From Pirellulaceae bacterium (GTDB lineage: Bacteria; Planctomycetota; Planctomycetia; Pirellulales; Pirellulaceae): a stretch of 54,677 bases of DNA. Below the pieces are notes generated by a model. The model had not been told where the DNA came from. It was given only the letters and a program-made list of their open reading frames with translations, and did no database searches. How positions within the stretch are numbered: position 1 is the first letter of the stretch; every line of letters begins with the position of its first letter. The DNA lies in assembly GCA_016784735.1 (NCBI GenBank), contig JADHUC010000025.1:1-54677 (forward strand). The letters are read 5' to 3'. This document shows, piece by piece, positions 19,380-26,280 of this stretch. A program made the position numbers and the translations under genes.

Positions 19380-19481
19380 TCATAGGAATTTCTTCTCTTC
19401 GAGAAACTCGGCCAGATCTCCCATCTGCTCGTCGGTGAGTGAATGGTAGGGTGGTCGGCGGTAACGCTTGGCGAGCCACCT
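19380..19481 (-). pseudogene. Short C-terminal gene remnant (possibly DHDPS/aldolase-like family)
   Basis: On the minus strand between two stops there are 33 codons reading RYRRPPYHSLTDEQ then MGDLAEFLEEKKFL and a stop. This looks like a real protein C-terminus, of the kind seen at the end of planctomycete dihydrodipicolinate-synthase-like proteins, but the body of the gene is absent. Family assignment is from memory and tentative. Confidence 0.35.
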
Positions 19482-19528
19482 CTAGATTCTAGTCAGTGTG
19501 GTCCATGATGGCTAATGCCACACGCTAG
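19478..19528. repeat. Diverged direct repeat, copy 1
   Basis: ACCTCTAGATTCTAGTC through ACACGCTAG resembles 21935-21986 (ACCTCTAGATTGTAGTC through ACACGCAG) over about 50 bases, roughly three quarters identical by eye. The remaining part of the 360-base gap 19365-19724 holds only a gene remnant (19380-19481) and the GAAAGGAG ribosome binding site of the next gene. Confidence 0.45.
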
Positions 19529-19724
19529 CACTCCACCGCCGAACATCCGTAGAGTTCCACGTCGCATCCGTGGTGGGAACGAGCCCTCCGGGTGCTTCCA
19601 CAAATGAGTCGGGTCTGAAAATCCGAGATTGCCAGATTCCCGCCAGCCGGAGATAATCCAGCGCGATGCCCTGGCCAAGCAGGAATAGGAGAGTCCAGTT
19701 ACTCGCAGCCGAGAAAGGAGTTCA

Positions 19725-20585
19725 ATGATGACATCTTTCGTGTATGCGCTTATGTGCTTGGCGATCACGGCCAACGAGGCGAAGCTCGAAAGTCTGACAG
19801 AAGATCAGGCGTTTGCGATTCTGATCGATAACAAAGCGAGATGGGACGCTAGCACAAGAACATTGACGATTACTGGCGCCGGAGACTTCACCCGAGACCA
19901 TCTTCGCATGCTTCGGAGCGTGCCGATCGTGAGAACGCTACATATTCGCTACACTTTGTGTGACGACGACCTCGTCTGTCTTCGAGAATTGGGGCAATTG
20001 CACAAACTCATGCTCACGGGAAGGCAGTTTACGGATATGGCCATCGTTCATGTTGCGGCAATGCCGTCCCTGACCGAACTCGAATTGGAGGGTTGTCGCC
20101 TCACGGCTAAAGGCGTCGGTTCTCTGGCGGAGATCGAGCATCTGAAGAGCCTGTCTATCGATGTGAAGTCGTTGTCGAGACCCGCGATCTTGAAGCTCAA
20201 GTCACTTCCAAGCCTTCGAGTCCTCACCATCCGTCACACGTCTTCCGTCGCCGGGTTGTCTGGTTGTACACAACTCCGAGTGCTGAGGCTTGACGCCGTT
20301 GACAGAACGAGCCTGACTATCGACGAACTCGTCGACCAATTGGGAGACCTTAAACAGCTTGAGAGGCTATCCTTGTCCGTCATTGAGAAGGAGGTTCTCC
20401 CGCTATCTGCAGGCAATTGGTTTGCCCCTGAATTTGGGGCAGGCCGATTTGTTGCGACAGCGCGTTATCCTCTCTATGATCAGCTAACGACGGCGCTGCC
20501 GGATACGGAAGTATCGATCGAATTCGAACGCAAAACGATGACGTTTCGCAGGCGAGGTGGACATGGAACACTGACTTTTAGGTGA
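19725..20585 (+). CDS. Leucine-rich-repeat-like secreted protein
   Basis: 286 residues. A short hydrophobic N-terminus (MTSFVYALMCLAITANEAK) may be a signal peptide. Residues about 60-225 form 6-7 irregular leucine-rich repeats of 22-25 residues, for example VRTLHIRYTLCDDDLVCLRELGQ, LHKLMLTGRQFTDMAIVHVAAMPS and LTELELEGCRLTAKGVGSLAEIEH. The phrasing resembles the ribonuclease-inhibitor/GALA-like LRRs common in planctomycetes, which usually bind proteins. The C-terminus (VSIEFERKTMTFRRRGGHGTLTFR) is basic. Start codon: GAAAGGAG lies 6 bases upstream of ATGATG. No partner gene is evident. Confidence 0.75.
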   Translation: MMTSFVYALMCLAITANEAKLESLTEDQAFAILIDNKARWDASTRTLTITGAGDFTRDHLRMLRSVPIVRTLHIRYTLCDDDLVCLRELGQLHKLMLTGRQFTDMAIVHVAAMPSLTELELEGCRLTAKGVGSLAEIEHLKSLSIDVKSLSRPAILKLKSLPSLRVLTIRHTSSVAGLSGCTQLRVLRLDAVDRTSLTIDELVDQLGDLKQLERLSLSVIEKEVLPLSAGNWFAPEFGAGRFVATARYPLYDQLTTALPDTEVSIEFERKTMTFRRRGGHGTLTFR

Positions 20586-20676
20586 CCAGAATACCGAGCG
20601 CGTTCCTTCGTCGGACGACTGCTCCAAGGCCAAAAACTCTGCCCGTCGGGACTCAAATCGTACTGGTAATCAGAAA

Positions 20677-21121
20677 GTGCTTCCGCTTTCGCCAGAACGG
20701 GCTGGATCATGCGTCAGTCGATGCGCTCGATTTGCTTGTGTTCGGTCGTCGGTGGCCAATCGCGTCATCGAAATGTCTGACGAGGATCCATCGCTGGACA
20801 TCCTGGCATTGGCCCCGCAGGACGGCGGCGGGTTCTGCCAGTGCAAGAACTGCGTTGCGTTGGACGAAAAGCGTCCTCCTGAAGAGGCGTGGCACGCGAC
20901 TAGCTGCGATCCAATCGCCCTTCGCTGGCATCGACTTGAACGACGCAGAGGCCGTGGCCCGTGCACACAAGAAGGCGATCGAATTAGGCGAACCGCTTTT
21001 GGCAAAGCTGAAGAGATTCTGCCGAGAAAAGGACCTGGAAGCGTCTCCACGGTTGATTGAGGTGCATCATCGCCTTCCTTTCATCGTTGATCTTCCCGGC
21101 CGCAAGCCGATTCTGCAATAG
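20677..21121 (+). pseudogene. Degenerate gene remnant with DUF4838-like Cys motif
   Basis: In one frame (about 20745-20906) the sequence reads VIEMSDEDPSLDILALAPQD then GGGFCQCKNCVALDEKRPPEEAWHA. This matches in style the cysteine motif of DUF4838-type proteins; the intact relative in this window (46905-49511) has FSLGVNDSSGHCRCPDC. No gene body surrounds it, and the frame soon turns into arginine-rich noise. A second frame (about 20920-21121) then looks coding (AGIDLNDAEAVARAHKKAIE; LKRFCREKDLEASPRLIEV) up to a TAG at 21119. I read this as two eroded or frame-shifted pieces. An open frame from GTG 20582 spans the region, but its first 100 residues are not protein-like. Confidence 0.5.
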
Positions 21122-21178
21122 TGCAACAGGCAAACGGGGCCTTGCTTCTTCGTCGCCTTCACGCTCTACCGGCCTCGG

Positions 21179-21865
21179 CTACGCGGAAGCTTTTTCCTGC
21201 AACGTGTACTGCAGGCGGCCATGCCGGTTGCGGGTACGGTCGAGTCGATACCAGGAGTCGAGCACGGCGGAATACTGAAACAGTTCGTCGTCTCTCGGGG
21301 CTGGTTCGTACGCGGATTCGCCGTGACGATGGATGTGGAAGATAAGGTCGCGACCACGGGCGTCGACCAACCAGTACTCTCGTACACCAGCGATGCAGTA
21401 TCGTTCCGGCAACCGCTCGGTGTCTTTGCGCACCGATGAATCGCTGACGATCTCCACGATCAAATCGGGTGGGCCTTCCAGTTCGATGTACCGGTCGGTC
21501 GCACCCGTGGATTTGGGGACCAGTCGAACTCGGCCCTCGTCTAATGCCTCATTGGACACAAACACGATGTCCGGCTCCACCGACAAATCCGTTGGCGGAC
21601 AAGCCACTCGAGCTCGATCTGTGTACAACTCACCGAGTCCCCGCTGCCGTACGCGTGAACCGATGACGACGACGAGTTCGGTCTTTGGGATGCCATGGGT
21701 GTGGAGATCTTCGGGCGACATGTCCACCTCGATACGTCCGGCAATGAAGTCGATGCGCCCCGCCTCGGGGAATTCGTCCGAGGTCGCCCAGCGACGGAAC
21801 TCGGACAAGCCATGTGAGATGGCCGGTATCTCGATCTGTTCACCGATCAGAACGGCAGTGGCCAC
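21179..21865 (-). CDS. Uma2 family (DUF820) restriction-endonuclease-fold protein
   Basis: 228 residues of the Uma2/DUF820 family, which has a PD-(D/E)XK-like fold and is abundant in planctomycetes and cyanobacteria; cellular role unknown. Family marks in order: FIAGRIEVDMSPEDLHTHG, LSVEPDIVFVS, GPPDLIVEIVSDSS, VRKDTERLPERYCIAGVREYW, LVDARGRDL. The D (PDIV) and E (VEIVS) of the putative active site are present. The start is GTG at 21865; an in-frame TAG at 21878-21880 rules out a longer protein. It is oriented opposite to its neighbours and appears monocistronic, in a region rich in remnants. Confidence 0.88.
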   Translation of the reverse strand: MATAVLIGEQIEIPAISHGLSEFRRWATSDEFPEAGRIDFIAGRIEVDMSPEDLHTHGIPKTELVVVIGSRVRQRGLGELYTDRARVACPPTDLSVEPDIVFVSNEALDEGRVRLVPKSTGATDRYIELEGPPDLIVEIVSDSSVRKDTERLPERYCIAGVREYWLVDARGRDLIFHIHRHGESAYEPAPRDDELFQYSAVLDSWYRLDRTRNRHGRLQYTLQEKASA

Positions 21866-21934
21866 AGCGGCGATCCCCTAGTCAAGACCAGACAGGCAAG
21901 TTGCAGGCAAGAGAAGTTGCGAATGCACGAGTCT

Positions 21935-21986
21935 ACCTCTAGATTGTAGTCTGCATGCTCCATTGTGGCCAACGCCGTACACGCAG
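21935..21986. repeat. Diverged direct repeat, copy 2 (5' leader of GH36 gene)
   Basis: Partner of the repeat at 19478-19528. This copy runs into the ribosome binding site (GCAGGAGG) of the GH36 gene, so it probably carries part of that gene's leader or promoter; the other copy has lost its gene. Confidence 0.45.
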
Positions 21987-21998
21987 GAGGAACGAGAA

Positions 21999-24662
21999 AT
22001 GACGTTGAAATACCGAACGCAGAGTACTGCTGCGATGCTGTTCTTGGCAGCCGTGTGGTTCGTCGTGCTGGCCCAACTGGCCGGGGCCGCGACAGTTTCG
22101 GGCAGCGAGTCGGCCCAAATTGGCCGCAGTGTAGTGGAACGGGTCGAGGATCTTGCCCCGACGGACGCGGCAGTGAAGATGTTCTCCTTCACCTATGGGG
22201 GAAAGTCGTCTACAGAATTGCTGGCCGATTGGTTGCCTAAGCACGACATGCGCAAGCTCGCAGGGCGGCGGACGGAGTACACGTCGACGTGGACTGATCT
22301 TGAAACGGGCCTCGTCGTCCGGTGCGTGGCCGTCACGTATCGTGACTATCCAGTCACGGAATGGACACTGTACTTCAGGAATACCGGCACAGAGGACACG
22401 CCGATTCTGGAGAACATCAGGGCTTTGGATGCCACTTGGCGGCGCGGCCCCGAATGCGAATTCCTGCTGCACCACGCTGTCGGATCGCCGGCGAATGGTT
22501 CAGATTACGGTCCGCTCGAAACGCGGCTCACGCCTGGCTCAACTAAACGGATTAGTGCGGCTGGCGGTCGCCCGACGAACTCGGACCTATCGTATTTCAA
22601 TCTGCAGCGGGGCGCGGAAGGCGTAATTATCGCCGTTGGCTGGCCCGGGCAGTGGGCGGCTGAGTTCGTGCGGGATAATGAGAGGGGGCTTCGCATTCGG
22701 GCTGGGCAGGAACTGACCCATTTCAAGCTGCTGCCCGGCGAAGAGGTGCGCTCGCCGCTGATCGCCTTGCTCTTCTGGAAAGGAGACTGGATCGAAGCGC
22801 AAAACACTTGGCGGCGTTGGATGATGGCTCACAGCATGCCCAAACCCGGCGGGAAACTGCCGCCGCCACAGTTTGTCGCTTCCAGTTCGCGGGCTTACGA
22901 AGAGATGATTGGGGCGAATGAAGCCAACCAAATCATGCACATCGACCGCTATCTGGAAGAAGATCTGAAAATTGACTACTGGTGGATGGACGCGGGATGG
23001 TACATCCAGCAGCACGGCTGGCCGCAAGTCGGCACGTGGGAGGTCGATCCCAAGCGGTTTCCCAACGGGTTTCGGCCGATCAGCGACCACGCGCATTCCA
23101 AGGGGGTGAAGACCCTCGTATGGTTCGAGCCGGAACGGGTTATGCCTGGTACGTGGCTGTACGAAAAACATCCGGAATGGCTCCTCAGGCCAACGCCCGG
23201 TCGGGACCATCCGCTGGCTGGAATGCGGTCGTGGTCGTCGAGCGATCTGGGCGGAACCGATCCCTGTGTGACGCACAATCCGACGCCGCATACCCGGACG
23301 ATGGCAAACATTCGCTGGGAGCCGGGGCGCCTGGCTTTTCATCCGGGGCCGAAGGGCGAGTACAGTGTCGTGCGCTGGACCGCTTCGGAAGCCGGCGATT
23401 ATGCAGTGCGGGCCGCGTTTCTGGCGATTGATCAAGACACGACAACCGCCGTCCACGTGCTGCACGGCAAGCGAGCCGTGTTCGACGGGAAAATCAACCT
23501 CGACGGTCAGGGAAAGCAAGTCGAGTACGACGGCCGCGTCACCGTAGCGAAAGGCGATACTTTGGACTTCGTCGTGGGCTGGGGCAACGGCACGCACATT
23601 TGCGATTCGACCGGTCTGGAAATCCGCCTGACCGGTCCATCCGGCCGTGCGCACGACGCTGCCAAGGAGTTTCACGCGGAACAGAACCCCGGCGGCCCGT
23701 GGAGCTACGGCTATCTGAAGCCGGGAACTGCGCCGGACTTCAGCACGTTTCGCCCGTACGATCGGGCGGGCAAACCTGACGAGCCGCAAGGCATGCGACT
23801 GCTGGACCTCGGCAATCCGGCGGCACGACACTGGTTGACGGAACACGTCGACAAGCTGCTGACCGAGCAGGGTATCGACCTCTACCGCCAGGACTTCAAC
23901 ATGGAACCCTTGGCGTTTTGGCGAGCGGCCGATGCGCCCGATCGGCAGGGCATCACCGAGATCAAGCACGTAACGGGCCTGCTTGCCTACTGGGATGAGC
24001 TACGGCGCCGGCACCCGAACATGCTGATCGACACGTGCGCCTCGGGCGGCCGGCGAAACGACTTGGAGACCCTGCGCCGGGCCGTTCCCCTGTGGCGGAG
24101 TGACTACGCATTCGAGCCGGTCGGCCATCAATGCATGACCTACGGCATCTCGCTGTGGATACCGTATCACGGAACGGGCACAGTGGCTTGTGCCAATGCC
24201 ACGTACTACGGCGGCGGCCTGACGCCCGTCGAACCCTACGCGTTCTGGAGCAATGCGGCCCCGAGCCTCGGTTCCGGTATCGACATCCGCGTTCGAGAGA
24301 TCGACTACGATGCCATTCGCCGGCTCGTCGTCCAGTGGCGCACGGTCAGCCAGTACTACTGCGGAGACTACTACCCGCTGACGCCATACGACCGAGCGAA
24401 CAACGTCTGGATAGCCTGGCAGTTCCACCGCCCGGACCTTGGCGAAGGCATGGTTCAAGCCTTCCGTCGCGCGGACTGTCCGGATTCGTCGATACGTTTG
24501 ACGCTGCGAGGTTTGGGATCCGGCACACGCTATGAGTTCACCAACCTCGACGTGTCGGGTGTGAAAGCGATGACCGGTGACGAGCTAATGAAGGACGGCC
24601 TCACCATATCCACGGAGGATCAGCCGGGAGCCGCCGTGTTCACGTACAAGAGCGCACACTAG
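21999..24662 (+). CDS. Secreted GH36-type alpha-galactosidase with inserted beta-sandwich domain
   Basis: 887 residues. ATG at 21999 follows GCAGGAGG and starts a signal peptide (LKYRTQSTAAMLFLAAVWFV); the TTG at 21963 is an unlikely start. The N-terminal beta-supersandwich (residues about 40-280) precedes a TIM barrel with YWWMDAGWYI (about residue 326), KTLVWFEPERVMPGTWL, LYRQDFNMEP with the likely nucleophile Asp632, and WRSDYAFEP with the likely acid/base Asp702. This is GH36-like (alpha-galactosidase or alpha-N-acetylgalactosaminidase). Residues about 437-547 (WEPGRLAFHPGPKGEYSVVR; VEYDGRVTVAKGDTLDFVVG) form a beta-sandwich inserted between the WFEPER strand and the nucleophile strand. 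The enzyme would release terminal alpha-galactosyl groups outside the cytoplasm; exact specificity unknown. Confidence 0.9.
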   Translation: MTLKYRTQSTAAMLFLAAVWFVVLAQLAGAATVSGSESAQIGRSVVERVEDLAPTDAAVKMFSFTYGGKSSTELLADWLPKHDMRKLAGRRTEYTSTWTDLETGLVVRCVAVTYRDYPVTEWTLYFRNTGTEDTPILENIRALDATWRRGPECEFLLHHAVGSPANGSDYGPLETRLTPGSTKRISAAGGRPTNSDLSYFNLQRGAEGVIIAVGWPGQWAAEFVRDNERGLRIRAGQELTHFKLLPGEEVRSPLIALLFWKGDWIEAQNTWRRWMMAHSMPKPGGKLPPPQFVASSSRAYEEMIGANEANQIMHIDRYLEEDLKIDYWWMDAGWYIQQHGWPQVGTWEVDPKRFPNGFRPISDHAHSKGVKTLVWFEPERVMPGTWLYEKHPEWLLRPTPGRDHPLAGMRSWSSSDLGGTDPCVTHNPTPHTRTMANIRWEPGRLAFHPGPKGEYSVVRWTASEAGDYAVRAAFLAIDQDTTTAVHVLHGKRAVFDGKINLDGQGKQVEYDGRVTVAKGDTLDFVVGWGNGTHICDSTGLEIRLTGPSGRAHDAAKEFHAEQNPGGPWSYGYLKPGTAPDFSTFRPYDRAGKPDEPQGMRLLDLGNPAARHWLTEHVDKLLTEQGIDLYRQDFNMEPLAFWRAADAPDRQGITEIKHVTGLLAYWDELRRRHPNMLIDTCASGGRRNDLETLRRAVPLWRSDYAFEPVGHQCMTYGISLWIPYHGTGTVACANATYYGGGLTPVEPYAFWSNAAPSLGSGIDIRVREIDYDAIRRLVVQWRTVSQYYCGDYYPLTPYDRANNVWIAWQFHRPDLGEGMVQAFRRADCPDSSIRLTLRGLGSGTRYEFTNLDVSGVKAMTGDELMKDGLTISTEDQPGAAVFTYKSAH

Positions 24663-24679
24663 CGACGCGAAGGGAATAC

Positions 24680-24726
24680 GTGGGGCACAATTCCATCGTG
24701 CCAGGCACGTTGGAAACGTGCCCCAC
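24680..24726. repeat. Imperfect long hairpin (23-bp arms)
   Basis: GTGGGGCACAATTCCATCGTGCC (24680-24702) and 24704-24726 pair at 20 of 23 positions with a one-base gap. Located 17 bases after the GH36 stop. The remaining gap to the sigma gene (to 24930) shows no clear feature. Confidence 0.75.
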
Positions 24727-24930
24727 AATGATAATGCGACAGTAATCCCCCAGCACGCGTCCAATTCATGCCTCGATACGAGATAGTCCCAACGGTCAAT
24801 CGCAGTTGTGAGGAATTGCCATTCAGGGGTACACTAGCGCCAGTCGGAACTCGGCGAACGGTCGCGATAATAGTCCGACCTTGGGATACAGTGTTTTCGT
24901 TCTGACGGATCGTGTGGGACAACGGCAATC

Positions 24931-25680
24931 ATGCCAGCAACTCGGCGCGAAGCAGCAAGGTTTCCGACTACGCGGTGGTCCTTGGTGGACGTGATCCGCC
25001 GAGGCGATGCGCGGGCGACGCGCGAGGCATTGGAGGAGTTGCTGGGACGTTATCTACCGGCGTTGCGGGCACACGTGGTCTTCCGCAGACGGGTATCGCG
25101 GGACGAGGCGGACGATTTGATTCAAGAGTTCATCGCCAGCAGGATTCTCGAAAAGGACCTGATTGCACGGGCCGACCGGAATCGGGGCCGGTTCCGGACG
25201 TATCTGCTGAAGGCGCTGGATCGCTTCTTGATCGACTGGGTGCGGCGCGCCAGGGCAAAGAAACGGTCTCCCGGCGACGGTGCGATCGTGCCCCTCGACG
25301 ATCAGGACCAAAGTCTCCAGTGGCAAGAGACGCCGTCCGACGTATTCCACACCACTTGGGCTCGAGGCGTTGTTGCCGAAGCCCTGCGGCGAGTGCGGAG
25401 CCAATGTGAATCGTCCAGCCGCATGGATTTGTGGGGTATTCTTGAATGTCGTTTGCTTGATCCAATCCTGAAGGGAATCGAGCCCGCTGAGTATGGGCAA
25501 CTCGTGGAACGCTTCGAGTTGAAATCGCCCGCGCAGGCATCCAACCTGCTGATCACAGGCCGACGGATGTGCGCCCGCGCATTGCGTTCCGTAGTGGCCG
25601 AATACGCGCAGGACGATCAGGAAATCGAATCGGAAATCGCCGAACTCAGAGAGATCCTTGCACAGGGCGGTCGTTTGTAG
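24931..25680 (+). CDS. ECF-type RNA polymerase sigma factor (planctomycete type)
   Basis: 249 residues. It opens with ARFPTTRWSLVDVIRRGDA, the typical start of a planctomycete-specific ECF group. Region 2 is visible as LLGRYLPALRAHVVFR then RDEADDLIQEFIASRILEKD, followed by RGRFRTYLLKALDRFLIDWV. The region 4 part is divergent (YGQLVERFELKSPAQASNLL, ITGRRMCARALRSVVAEYA), and a C-terminal helix (QEIESEIAELREILAQ) may contact a partner. It would direct RNA polymerase to a dedicated promoter set. It stands directly upstream of a small unknown protein and a membrane Ser/Thr kinase, an arrangement in which the kinase may control the sigma factor; that link is inferred from order only. Confidence 0.88.
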   Translation: MPATRREAARFPTTRWSLVDVIRRGDARATREALEELLGRYLPALRAHVVFRRRVSRDEADDLIQEFIASRILEKDLIARADRNRGRFRTYLLKALDRFLIDWVRRARAKKRSPGDGAIVPLDDQDQSLQWQETPSDVFHTTWARGVVAEALRRVRSQCESSSRMDLWGILECRLLDPILKGIEPAEYGQLVERFELKSPAQASNLLITGRRMCARALRSVVAEYAQDDQEIESEIAELREILAQGGRL

Positions 25681-25729
25681 CCGTCTCGCTCCGCGAGACG
25701 AAGCTCCATCTCGCGGAGCGAGATGGCTA
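25678..25729. repeat. Hairpin overlapping sigma stop and a false downstream start
   Basis: TAGCCGTCTCGCTCCGCGAGACG (25678-25700) pairs with 25707-25729 at 21 of 23 positions. The left arm contains the TAG stop of the sigma gene and the right arm contains ATGGCT at 25723, which would otherwise look like the start of the next gene. Confidence 0.85.
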
Positions 25730-25752
25730 CTTTGGTCGTGGTAAGTGGAATT

Positions 25753-26280
25753 ATGAACGACCGTGAAATATTCGACAGCCAGGCCATCTCGCTGGCCCAG
25801 ATCATGACCTGGGGCGAGAGCAATGAAGAGGTGTGGAAGCCGGACGAGTTGGGAGCGATCTTCAAGCACCAGCTTTCGGCACCACTGCAAGTCGACTTCA
25901 GTAACCTGTCTCACCCGCACATGCGACGTATTCAGTCGCTATGTTTGACCGCGAGTCCCCCGATCGAGAGCTTCGCAGACCTGCTGCACCATCCACGCCC
26001 GCCCGTGGAACTGTTGGAGATGACCAAAGAGTTCGCCAAGATATGCCGCAGCCATGCCGAGTGCCGGTTGCCAGACGAGATTGCCACGATGCTGTACACA
26101 TTGAGCATTGCCGTAGCGTTGACCAAATGCAATCGACGCATCACGAAGCTGGATCGCCAAGGGTTAGGGTACACCTTTGGCTGGGCGCTTAGCCAGTCTT
26201 GGTTGGACCCGTCCACGCGCGAGCTTCTCGAACACGGTTCTCAGGCGATCGACCGGGAGGGACCCGCAGCAGATGTCTGA
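25753..26280 (+). CDS. Conserved-looking small protein between sigma factor and kinase, unknown function
   Basis: 175 residues from ATG 25753 (MNDREIFDSQAISLAQIM). An in-frame ATG at 25723 lies inside the hairpin repeat and is less likely. Mostly helical with no signal peptide or membrane segment. Notable pieces are WGESNEEVWKPDELGAIFKHQ, a proline-rich stretch (LLHHPRPPVELLEMTKEFAK), and CRSHAECRLPDEIATMLYTLSIAVALTKC with three cysteines; RISKLDRQGLGYTFGWAL-like sequence follows. It overlaps the kinase start by 8 bases (ATGTCTGA), so translation is probably coupled. By position it could link the kinase to the sigma factor (adaptor or anti-sigma-like), but it shows no anti-sigma motif that I know. 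Confidence 0.78.
   Translation: MNDREIFDSQAISLAQIMTWGESNEEVWKPDELGAIFKHQLSAPLQVDFSNLSHPHMRRIQSLCLTASPPIESFADLLHHPRPPVELLEMTKEFAKICRSHAECRLPDEIATMLYTLSIAVALTKCNRRITKLDRQGLGYTFGWALSQSWLDPSTRELLEHGSQAIDREGPAADV

Noticed and set aside
20582..21121. 179-residue open frame after the LRR gene as a real gene
   Set aside because: The first 100 residues are arginine-rich noise; the recognisable DUF4838 motif lies in another frame, so it is a remnant.
22587..23969. 460-residue minus-strand frame within the GH36 gene
   Set aside because: Shadow of the GH36 coding strand; arginine- and proline-rich without motifs.
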